From Candidatus Saccharimonadota bacterium (GTDB lineage Bacteria > Patescibacteriota > Saccharimonadia > Saccharimonadales > Saccharimonadaceae), in the NCBI GenBank assembly GCA_017432425.1, contig JAFRJE010000002.1, positions 62,001 through 126,000 on the forward strand: a stretch of 64,000 nt of DNA, given 5' to 3'. The notes under the pieces were generated by a model. That model was given only the letters and a program-made list of their open reading frames with translations. It was not told where the DNA came from and searched no databases. This document shows, piece by piece, positions 17,167 through 26,000 of the stretch. The translations under genes were made by a program, and so were the position numbers. Positions within the stretch are counted from its first letter, which is position 1. Each line of letters opens with the position of its first letter.

Positions 17167-20100
17167 TTATTCTAAATTTCCCGCCTTGTCAACAATAAGC
17201 CGAATAAATTCTTTAATTTCCTTTAGTCCTTTCCCCTTGTCCGCTTCGAGTTTTAGCTTCTCGTCGTCCATAAACCTTAACCCCTGAATCTCTCGATAAA
17301 CCGCCCGAATTAGCTCAATCTCCTCTCTCTCGTCTTTTTCTTTAAACTCTAAAACTTTATCATAAACTTTCCCGTCCGCGTCCGGCGAAACGAATAAAAT
17401 ATGCGCCCGCGAAACTTGATATTTTTTATAGCTCGGCGAAACGTTTAACAATAATTTATAAAACAATAGTTGTAGTTTATATTTAAACAAACTCTCAATC
17501 CTGTCCCAACTTTCCGGATGATATGTCCCCGTCTTAAAATCAAAAATCTCAATCTCTTTCGTCTCCGGATAAACTCGGATATGGTCAATTTTCCCCGTAA
17601 CCGGAACCTCAAAAACCGAAAGATGTTCCGAATATAAATTGACTTCCGCCTTTGCGTTCTCCGCCCTAAGTTCCGCCCCAAACGACTTCAAAGAAATCTC
17701 TAAACTCTGTCGCCCTCTCTCTTTTAAGTTTTTAATTACTTTTTCCTCGACGTCCTGTTTTTCCGCCTCGCGAAGATAAAATTTAACCGCTTCCTCGTCG
17801 CTAACCCCCGTGTTTGTAATTCGCTCAAACGTCGCGTGGACTAAGTTCCCAAACAAAATCGACTCACTCGCCGGCTCTCCGGGCGCGCGCAAAACTTTTC
17901 GTTTATAAAACTCAATCGGACCGGCGTAATGTAAATCAACAAAACAAGTTAAATCCGACGCCGTCAGTTGATAATTTTCTAATCTCTTTTCTAAAATCGG
18001 TCTTAAACTCGGCGTCAGCTTTTTATATGCCGCAACCCAACTTTTCCTTAAATCCGTCTTCTTTTTCGCCTCGTCTAAATCCTCATAATGCGAAACGACT
18101 TTAACTCCAAACCCGCCTTTTCCGTCCGGAATTAGCGGCGAAATAACTTCTCCTCCTTCCCCAACATATTCCTCAAGATAATCGAGCCGTTTCGGCGACT
18201 TCCCCGAAAAATCCCTTAAACTATTCGAAAGGATTAAATTCGACTTCGCCCGCGTCAGCGCAACAAAGAACAACCGAATTCGCTCGTCGTCCGTCGCGCC
18301 AGTATGCCGAATTTGCGTTACGTTTTTCGGCAAAACCAGCATATTATTATTCCCCTTACCTTTTCCCCACGCCACGTTATCCGTCGCAATCAAAAAACAA
18401 TACTGATACTCTAACCCTTTTGACTTGTGCGCCGTAACAATTTGAATCGCGTCCGCCGAATCTTGATAGGGCGACGTATTCTGAACCTGAACCCCCGCCG
18501 CCTGATAATCCTCGACCATCGTAATAAAATCCTCTAGCCGCGGATTTTCGTTTTTTGTGTGCGCCTTAATTTTTTCTTTTAGAACCGCGAGATTTTCATA
18601 CAACTCAAACGTCCCATATTCGTCCTGCTCCCGATCATAATATTCCAAAAACGGCGACCGAAACTCTCGAACTTCCCCCATTTCCTCATCTTTTCCGAGT
18701 TGAACTGGCGCCGAACCCGTTAAATAATCTATAAACAACTCTAGCGGCGTATCATACGACCTTAAAACCAACGTCGCGAGATATTCCGCTAACTCTCTCA
18801 GCTTCGCGCTCTCTGATTTTTTCAAATAATCTAGCGCATTTCGTTTCTCATTTCGCGCTTCCTGAACCGTCGTAATCGCTTCGATAGGCGGAATCTCAAA
18901 AAACGGAAACGCCAGAATTTCGAGCAACCTATGCGCCGACATTTTTACCCTCGACAAATCATAAACAAACCTCGAAAGCGTAATTAACTCCGCAAGCCTC
19001 CGATCCTCGAGCAAATTATCTCGTTTTTCGTAAGCGATATTAATTTTCCCGCTCGCCTTAAGATAGGGAAGCAAAGGCAAAATATATTTATGCTTCGGCG
19101 CGATAATCGCGATTTCGCTCTGTTTAACGCCCCTCTTAATCAGTTTTTCAATTTCCTCCGCAACAAAATAATACTCCGCGTCCGCCGAAATAAATTCGTG
19201 CCGCTCAATTTTTCCGCCCGCCCCCTTAAACGCGTTTAGTTCTTTCTTAAGCTCGCGCTTTTTTGCAAACGAATCGTCGAGTTCGTCCGCAATTTTTCGC
19301 GCAAAATCCAAAATCTCCTGATTCGAGCGATAATTTTCCTCAAGGTTAATTACTTTCGCATTGTAATATTCCTGGAACGTGATTAAATTCGACGCGTCCG
19401 CCCCCTGAAACTCAAAAATCGCTTGATCGTCATCCCCAACCGCCATCACGTTCGGCTGTTCATAATCCGTCAACAATTTTATCAACTCAAACTGACTCGG
19501 ATTCGTATCTTGAAACTCGTCGAGCAGAATATACTGAAACTTTTCCTGAAGCGTTAGCCTAAATCCCTTGTCTTTCTTTAAAATCCGAATCGCCTCCTCG
19601 ATCATATCCGAAAAATCATAATACCCCCGCTCACGGAGATAATCGTCATACTTATTCATAATCCGCCCGAGCGACTCAAGTTTTTTGTTCGCGACCCGGT
19701 CTTTTGAGATATAATGTCCGTCCTCGTCTTTAACAAAATATTTATTTCTAAAATCCGTTAGCGGTCGCGCCGACGGTTTTTCTTTCTCCGCCTCCGCCTC
19801 GAGAGCTCGCTTTAAATCTCGATACATTGCGTTCGTATTTATTTCAATCTGCCCAACAATATACTCGTCCGACCGTTTCTCGCCGAGAATTTTTAAAATC
19901 GGCAAAAACGTTTTTTCTGCCGCTTCCGAAAATCTCGCCCCCGACTTCGCCGCTTCTAAAATTGGTGAAACTTCCGCCGAAATTTCCGCGCTTGTCTCAA
20001 TATTCTTCTTTGCTATTTTAATCAAATCATCTCCCGAAAGTCGCGCCGCTTTCGCATTCGCGATTGTCGAAACAATATCCGCCGCCCCGCCCGACTTTAA

Positions 20101-20490
20101 AATATCAAACGGCTCTAAACCTTCCTGAATTTCCCGAATAATTTTAAATTGCGTAACCGTATCAATCTGCGCGTCGAGATTGCGGTCATATTTCTCCGCG
20201 TAATTTTTATATTGCGCCAACAAATCCGACCCGAACGCGTGATAAGTATGAATTTCAATTCGCCTCGCCGCCGACCCAACCGTCGAGATTAGTCGCTCGC
20301 GCATATTGCTCGCCCCCGATTCCGTAAACGTTAAACACAAAATATTTTCCACGTCCGCGTCCGTCGTTTTTAAAATATATTCGACTCGGCTTGACAATAA
20401 ATGCGTTTTTCCTGTCCCCGGACCTGCCAAAACTAAAAGCGGTCCCTGAATCGTCTCGACCGCTTCTTTTTGCTTCTGATTAAGCGGCAT
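17167..20490 (-). CDS. UvrD/PcrA-like superfamily I helicase fused to a RecB-type nuclease domain
   Basis: 1107 residues. The SF1 helicase core starts with the Q motif region MPLNQKQKEAVETIQGP and Walker A LAGPGTGKT (about residues 22-30), then LLDEFQDTNPSQ (Walker B), GDDDQAIFEFQGA (motif III) and TAHKSKGLEYQ. The C-terminal ~230 residues hold a PD-(D/E)XK nuclease: GNLVHATFERI (His, near 880), KIDHIRVYP (Asp), IFDFKTG (near 981) and KLQLLFYKLLL. This layout matches AddA/AddB- and RecB-like recombination-repair helicase-nucleases. SD GGAGG lies 6 nt before the ATG. Its start overlaps the gpsA end by 11 nt. Confidence 0.9.
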   Translation of the reverse strand: MPLNQKQKEAVETIQGPLLVLAGPGTGKTHLLSSRVEYILKTTDADVENILCLTFTESGASNMRERLISTVGSAARRIEIHTYHAFGSDLLAQYKNYAEKYDRNLDAQIDTVTQFKIIREIQEGLEPFDILKSGGAADIVSTIANAKAARLSGDDLIKIAKKNIETSAEISAEVSPILEAAKSGARFSEAAEKTFLPILKILGEKRSDEYIVGQIEINTNAMYRDLKRALEAEAEKEKPSARPLTDFRNKYFVKDEDGHYISKDRVANKKLESLGRIMNKYDDYLRERGYYDFSDMIEEAIRILKKDKGFRLTLQEKFQYILLDEFQDTNPSQFELIKLLTDYEQPNVMAVGDDDQAIFEFQGADASNLITFQEYYNAKVINLEENYRSNQEILDFARKIADELDDSFAKKRELKKELNAFKGAGGKIERHEFISADAEYYFVAEEIEKLIKRGVKQSEIAIIAPKHKYILPLLPYLKASGKINIAYEKRDNLLEDRRLAELITLSRFVYDLSRVKMSAHRLLEILAFPFFEIPPIEAITTVQEARNEKRNALDYLKKSESAKLRELAEYLATLVLRSYDTPLELFIDYLTGSAPVQLGKDEEMGEVREFRSPFLEYYDREQDEYGTFELYENLAVLKEKIKAHTKNENPRLEDFITMVEDYQAAGVQVQNTSPYQDSADAIQIVTAHKSKGLEYQYCFLIATDNVAWGKGKGNNNMLVLPKNVTQIRHTGATDDERIRLFFVALTRAKSNLILSNSLRDFSGKSPKRLDYLEEYVGEGGEVISPLIPDGKGGFGVKVVSHYEDLDEAKKKTDLRKSWVAAYKKLTPSLRPILEKRLENYQLTASDLTCFVDLHYAGPIEFYKRKVLRAPGEPASESILFGNLVHATFERITNTGVSDEEAVKFYLREAEKQDVEEKVIKNLKERGRQSLEISLKSFGAELRAENAKAEVNLYSEHLSVFEVPVTGKIDHIRVYPETKEIEIFDFKTGTYHPESWDRIESLFKYKLQLLFYKLLLNVSPSYKKYQVSRAHILFVSPDADGKVYDKVLEFKEKDEREEIELIRAVYREIQGLRFMDDEKLKLEADKGKGLKEIKEFIRLIVDKAGNLE

Positions 20491-21274
20491 TTTTTATCCT
20501 CCTAATTACCGACTTTAAAATTTCTGCCTTTCGCGGAACTTCTAGCCCCTCCTCCTCAATCCCTCGAACTGCGTTAATCGCCTCCGTCGTTTCGTCTGGC
20601 GTTCCGGAAAATCGCGAACGCAGCCTAACCCCAAACCGATAATTCCTCGACTCTTCCGACGAACAAGTCAGCCTCAAATCTCCCTCCCCGCAGGCTAGTC
20701 TCGCCGTCTCTCGTCTCGCTCCGTTCATCTCCAAAAAACTCTCCATTTCTTCTAACGCTCGAAAAATAAACTGTTCAAACTCAATCGTCTCCGGCTCTAA
20801 TTTTCTAAATCCCGCCTCGACCGCAAAAATATTCTTTAAACTCCCCGCAAAAATCACGCCCAGTTCGTCGTCCGTCTTATCAAATTCAATAAATCCCGCC
20901 TTAAACAACGCCTCCGTCAACTCCCCCGTAATCGTCAACTTCACTTTCTCGCGGTCTAGAATCTGACTTGCAAACGCCGGACCAGAAATAATCTCGACTT
21001 GTTTAAATTTCCTAAAATCGCGAAGGCTAAGAAGCCCTTTCGACGCAACAATTACTGACTTCGAGAATCCGAACTCCGGAAACTCTCGAACTAGCGCGCT
21101 GATTTTTTCCGACGGAACCGCGACTAAAATTACTTTCGCAAACCTAAGAACGTCTTCGAGCGAATTGTCCGGAAACTTAATCGGGTCATAATAAATAACT
21201 TTATGTCCTTTTTCCTCCAGTAAACCTCCGAGGCTCGAGCCAAACGCTCCCGCCCCTAAAACCGCAATCTTCAT
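20480..21274 (-). CDS. gpsA: Compact NAD(P)-dependent glycerol-3-phosphate dehydrogenase-like protein
   Basis: 264 residues from MKIAVLGAGAFGSSLGG; most GpsA are about 330. The Rossmann GAGAFG, SKGLLS, ISGPAFASQI, the catalytic-lysine region FAGSLKNIFAVEAG (about 143-156) and GEGDLRLTCSSEESRNYRFG are all GpsA signatures. The shortening is mainly in the N-terminal half, where spacing between Rossmann motifs is reduced. It would reduce DHAP to sn-glycerol-3-phosphate for phospholipids. The frame stays open upstream to 21403, but that part crosses the divergent dus promoter; the ATG at 21274 lies 7 nt after a TAGAAT box. Confidence 0.8.
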   Translation of the reverse strand: MKIAVLGAGAFGSSLGGLLEEKGHKVIYYDPIKFPDNSLEDVLRFAKVILVAVPSEKISALVREFPEFGFSKSVIVASKGLLSLRDFRKFKQVEIISGPAFASQILDREKVKLTITGELTEALFKAGFIEFDKTDDELGVIFAGSLKNIFAVEAGFRKLEPETIEFEQFIFRALEEMESFLEMNGARRETARLACGEGDLRLTCSSEESRNYRFGVRLRSRFSGTPDETTEAINAVRGIEEEGLEVPRKAEILKSVIRRIKNAA

Positions 21275-21281
21275 GTATATT

Positions 21282-21287
21282 ATTCTA
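21282..21287 (-). promoter_or_regulatory. -10 box of gpsA
   Basis: TAGAAT on the minus strand, 7 nt before the gpsA ATG at 21274, compatible with a leaderless mRNA. It is divergent from the dus promoter. Confidence 0.5.
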
Positions 21288-21297
21288 TCATAAAAAA

Positions 21298-21306
21298 TGC
21301 TATAAT
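21298..21306 (+). promoter_or_regulatory. Extended -10 promoter of dus
   Basis: TGCTATAAT followed by an alternating AT stretch and the ATG at 21320, 13 nt downstream. No SD is visible. Confidence 0.6.
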
Positions 21307-21319
21307 ATATATTATATAT

Positions 21320-22267
21320 ATGAAAAATATTTGGGAAACTCTGCCGAAACCTTTTTTCTGTCTCGCTCCAATGGAGGGGGTAACTGACGCTGTCTTTCGC
21401 CAAGTCGTCGCCCGCGCCGCCCGTCCCGACCTTTTCTTTACTGAATTTACGAACGTTTCTTCTTTCGCAAACGAAAAGGGAAGAGAAAACGCCCTCTCCC
21501 GCCTAAAAATCGCCCCCTCCGACCCGCCGATTATCGCCCAAATCTGGGGCAAAAATCCGGAACATTTTTCTGCCCTCGCGAGTAGTCTAAAAGACCTCGG
21601 TTTCGCCGGAATCGATTTAAATTTCGGTTGCCCCGACAAAAACGTTAACCGCGCCGGCGGTGGCGCCGCCATGATAAAAACTCCCGACCTCGCCGTCGAG
21701 TGTTTTAGAAACGCAAAAGAAAATTCAAACGGTCTTCCCGTCTCAGTTAAAACCCGCCTCGGCTTTTCTTTCCTCGATGAATATAAAAATTGGCTCTCGA
21801 CCCTTTTGAAAGAATCCCCCGCCGCTTTGACCGTCCATCTCCGAACCAGAAAAGAAATGTCAAAAGTCCCAGCCCATTTCGAGCTTATTCCCGAACTCCT
21901 TGCTCTCCGCGAAAAAATCTCCCCCGAAACAAAGTTAATTATCAACGGCGATCTCGATTCGCGCGCCGCTGCTCTCGAACTCTCCGAAAAATTCCCCGCG
22001 CTCGACGGTTTCATGATTGGTCGCGGCGTTTTTAAAAACCCGTTTTGCTTTAAAAAAGAGCCCTACTCCCCCTCGAAAGACGAACTTCTTTCTCTCCTCC
22101 GCGTCCATCTCGACCTATACGACGCCGCCGATTCGAAAAGACCCTACGAAACTCTAAAACGCTTTTTTAAAATTTATATAAAAGATTTCCCCGGCGCTTC
22201 CGACCTCCGCGTAAAATTAATGGAAACGACCTCGACCGCCGAAGCCCGAAAAGTTTTAAATTTCTAA
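21320..22267 (+). CDS. dus: tRNA-dihydrouridine synthase
   Basis: 315 residues. An FMN enzyme that reduces uridines in tRNA D-loops. It has LAPMEGVTDAVFRQV at the N-terminus, NFGCPDKNVNRAGGGAAMI (catalytic Cys near residue 101), SVKTRLGF (FMN/RNA-binding Lys-Arg) and NGDLDSR plus MIGRGVFKNPF (FMN phosphate binding), ending in the helical tRNA-binding domain. All family landmarks are intact. It is transcribed from its own divergent promoter. Confidence 0.95.
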   Translation: MKNIWETLPKPFFCLAPMEGVTDAVFRQVVARAARPDLFFTEFTNVSSFANEKGRENALSRLKIAPSDPPIIAQIWGKNPEHFSALASSLKDLGFAGIDLNFGCPDKNVNRAGGGAAMIKTPDLAVECFRNAKENSNGLPVSVKTRLGFSFLDEYKNWLSTLLKESPAALTVHLRTRKEMSKVPAHFELIPELLALREKISPETKLIINGDLDSRAAALELSEKFPALDGFMIGRGVFKNPFCFKKEPYSPSKDELLSLLRVHLDLYDAADSKRPYETLKRFFKIYIKDFPGASDLRVKLMETTSTAEARKVLNF

Positions 22268-22296
22268 AAAGCCTTGTTTTTTGTTTTTGCTTAAGT

Positions 22297-22302
22297 TAAA
22301 AT
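22297..22302 (+). promoter_or_regulatory. -10 box of the surface-protein operon 22370-28280
   Basis: TAAAAT exactly 7 nt before an in-frame ATG at 22310, with another ATG at 22370 preceded by GGAGGT. Transcription would start at the first ATG, leaving a 61-nt leader to the second. Confidence 0.45.
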
Positions 22303-22369
22303 AAAAAGTATGAATAATGGCGAGGTATATTTTAATAATAACGTCGTTTTTGACGGAGGTAATATAAAC

Positions 22370-22999
22370 ATGGTAAAAAAGAAGAATAAACTCCCCTGGA
22401 TAGTTGTCGGGATTGTCGGAGTCTTACTTTTAGCTGGAATAATCTTCCTGCTGATTCGACTCTTCCCGAAAAAGGCAGTCGTCTCGATTCTTGTCGCTCC
22501 CGAATCCGCCGAAATTGAAATCGACGGCGAAACCTATAAAAACGGCGTCTATTCTCTCCCCGTCGGAGAACATTTTGTCGAAATCTCCGCCGATGGTTTT
22601 TCTAGCTCCTCTTTCTCGTTCGACGTCGAAGCGGACGAAGCGAACGAAATCTTCGAATATCTCGACGAAGAAACCGCCGTCTATTCCGACCGTGACTACG
22701 AAATCCTCTCGTTAATCGCCGACGACGATTCTGCCGTCGCGAAACTTCGCGCTCGCGCGAAAGCGAAAACCCTCTTTACTCTCCTCCCATATTCCGACTC
22801 CGAAAACCGCGTCTATCTAACCGACCAAACCTCGAACCCCGCCTGTAAAACCTCCGAACTCTGCCTCGGCGTTACGAATCTCGGAAGTTTAAGTGAAAGC
22901 GGCGCCTACGATGTCGTCCGCTCCCTCGGCTACGATCCAAACGACTATACCGTCTTTTATGAACTAGGAACAAATAATTATTATAAGGAGACCGACTAA
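22370..22999 (+). CDS. PEGA-domain single-pass membrane protein
   Basis: 209 residues from ATG 22370 (SD GGAGGT 9 nt upstream); an in-frame ATG at 22310 would add 20 AT-rich codons and could be a leaderless start. The N-terminus is basic (VKKKNK), then one membrane segment (IVVGIVGVLLLAGIIFLLIR). A PEGA domain follows: VSILVAPESAEIEIDGE, then PVGEHFVEISADGF, a beta module common in extracytoplasmic surface proteins. The C-terminal ~100 residues (from DYEILSLIADDDS) are not recognised. It heads an operon with the giant hydrolase at 23001. Confidence 0.75.
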   Translation: MVKKKNKLPWIVVGIVGVLLLAGIIFLLIRLFPKKAVVSILVAPESAEIEIDGETYKNGVYSLPVGEHFVEISADGFSSSSFSFDVEADEANEIFEYLDEETAVYSDRDYEILSLIADDDSAVAKLRARAKAKTLFTLLPYSDSENRVYLTDQTSNPACKTSELCLGVTNLGSLSESGAYDVVRSLGYDPNDYTVFYELGTNNYYKETD

Positions 23000-23000
23000 A

Positions 23001-26000
23001 ATGAAAAACCCTCTAAAATTAATTTTTTCTTTTGCGGTCATAGTCCTGAGTTTTTTGTTTAGCTTAGGGAATCTCGGCGAAGCGTATGCCGCGACAAAAA
23101 CCTATGGTTTTTCTAGTCCGAATAAAGATTATCTATATTCCCAGTCCGCTGAATGGTGGAAAGGTGTCGGCGACGGAACTGCGAAAAACGGCTCGGCGAT
23201 CGTTTCTTTCGCAACCCTCGCTTCCGTAATCAATAATAAAAAAATAACCCCCGCCGCAATCGCGAAGCTCGCCTACGAAAAAGGCTATTGGAATCTTTCC
23301 GGCGCGACTCCGACCGATTTGATTGAGAAACTTCTCGGCGAATACTCGAACGTCGAAAAAGTAATCGCCGCCGGTTCAAAAACCTCCCAACGCGTCTCCG
23401 CGACCGCAAAAACCTTTACAAAAATGAAAAATGCCGCAATCATCGTCCGCGCAACCGGTAAAAAACCGTTCGATACTGGCGAAACCGGTGGTCATTATAT
23501 CGTTATTCTAGCGTATAAGTCGAACGGAAAGGTGCTCGCTTTTGACCCTGCCCAAAACAAATCGACTTGGATTAAAGCTAGTACGCTTTACGGAAAAATG
23601 TCGAAAGATATTATGTTCTACGCCGTAACTTTCTCCGGCGAGGGAAACGATTTAGCGCAATTCGCCCCCTCGAATCTTCCAGTTGACGACGACGACGGAG
23701 ATACTGGAATTGAACCAGAGGGCGACCCAGACGAACCTTTCGACGACGAAGAGGAGGAACAACAACAGCCAGAAAACTATTCAACAACCGGCTCCGACAT
23801 TCTCATTATCGGCGATTCAATGATTTATCGCTCAAATTCGACCAAGAAAACCGTAAAAACGAATTTAAGTTGGTATAAAAAATATTATAACGGGAAAATC
23901 CTTTCCGCGAACGCGAATCTAAAACAGGCTCGTATTATCTCCGGTGATTCAAAAACCTTTGGCGATGGAATTAACTACATTAAAAACACTCTGAAAGCTG
24001 CCGACGTTAGAGCGAACGTCGTAATTGATTTGGGGAATAATGATTGTATTTCGATTTCGTCGATTCTTTGTCCGCACGGCGCTAACGTTTCTAGCTCCCA
24101 AGTCAAAGAAATGGTTCAAGCTATTCGCGCCAAAAACTCAACCGCAAAAATCTATTTCACAACGAACTACCGCGCCGTAGTTGAGCCGAGTAGCGCAAGC
24201 GACTATTCAAAGCTCGAAGAAATCAACCGCGACGTTTTCGTCGAAGCAACAAAATCTTTTACGGACGTTTATTTAATTGATTGGGTCACCGCCGTAAAGG
24301 CGCAGAGCAGTCCGTCTTATTATGTCCATGTCGATGGTCATCCTACCGTTGCTGGCTCGACCGCCCTCGGAAACCTAATCGCCAACGCCGTCATTAACGC
24401 CAACAATCAAGGAACCGGCGGAAGCGACGGAGGAAGCGGCGACGATAGCGGAACTGGCGGCGAAAGCGGCGACGCTGTCGATTGCGAAACGAATCCGACC
24501 GATCCAGGTTGTACTAGCGACGGCGACGACGGCGGCTCCGACGGACAAGGCGGTCAACAACAAGGGACCGTAGTAACGACCTACGGACAAGTCATCGCCG
24601 AAAACGCTCTCGAAGTAACTTGGCCAGCCGAAGACGGAACCTGTAAGGGAACTAACGGCACAACTTATAGTTGGCTAACAATGCGCGACTATTGTAAGTC
24701 CAGTATTAACGACGAGTACGCCGCAAGATTAAGCGGCGCCGGAATTAACCCTAGCGTCGAAACCGCCCAAAAACCCGCTAGCTTTATTGCTGCCGTTATT
24801 GCCGCTAGCTCAAATCTCGGTCGTATTCCCGAAACCGTTTTAAACGGAACGACCTCTCTCTACGATTACTTTGAATCCGAAGCGAAAAAATCCGACGCGG
24901 ATTGGGAAAAGGGAAATGGCGTCCCCGCGATTGGCGACGTCGTCTATCAAAATAATCAGTTCTATATCTATGTCGGCGACGCAAGAATCATGTACGGTAA
25001 CGCCGTAACCGTAAAAGCCGGCGAATGGGTTCCATACATGGACAATATCTCCTCAAACCAGTCCTATAATTATTACCGCGTGACGAAAAAATACATGGGC
25101 GGAGATTCCGGGCTAGACGACCAAGTTCCCCCCGAAGACCAGTCCGAGGGCGAAGACGCCGCAGGAGACGGAACTCCTGGCGAAAAAATCGCCGCCCGCG
25201 CGATGTCATTCTCTTGGCCTCTAACAAAATACTCAACCGACAACGCAGAAGTCTACGGAAAATGTGTCGCGAAATATACGAGCCGCTATACTTCCTCTTC
25301 CGAAATCAATCTCTTTAATCTCTCGACTTATCCGTCCGAAACAACCAAATCCTGGAAATTAAAAACCTATCCGACCGGAACGAAGTGTAATAAAACCATT
25401 ACCCCGGCTTACGCAAAGTTCAAAGGCGTTGACGGAAATATCTCGAAAATGAATAGTTATAGCGTTGGTTCAATGAGCTTCATTCGCAACGTTTTCTTAA
25501 GCCTCGGCGTCGACATTAACTATCTCAGCATCTCCGATTTACGCTCAAAACTCGAAACTTCCTCGAACTGGGAGTTAGTAACAAAAAACGCGACCGCGGA
25601 AACCGAATTTGTGCTTGGCGATTTAATCGTCGCGCCTGACGCCGCCATGATTTACGTCGGCGAGTTCGGCGGAATCTACGGAAAAGTTACCCAAGCCTAT
25701 AAAGGCAGTTGGTCTCCTCGCGTAACTCCGCTCTACCTCCCGAAAGGAAAGAAAACCTACGTCTTCCGTCTAAAGACTGACGCGAACATTAGCGAAAGTG
25801 GCGATTGTCCCGAAGTCTCGCTCGATTCCGTCGAGGGAAACGAAAAAATCGCGGTTGCTGCTTCGGAAATGGCTTGGCCATACCGAACCGGTTCCGGCGA
25901 TAAGCTCGGAAAATGTTTAAACTCCTCGAACGCTCTCGTAACTTTCCCCGAAAAACTAACTTATAGCGTCGCGAACAATAAATTAACGACAAAGTCAAAA

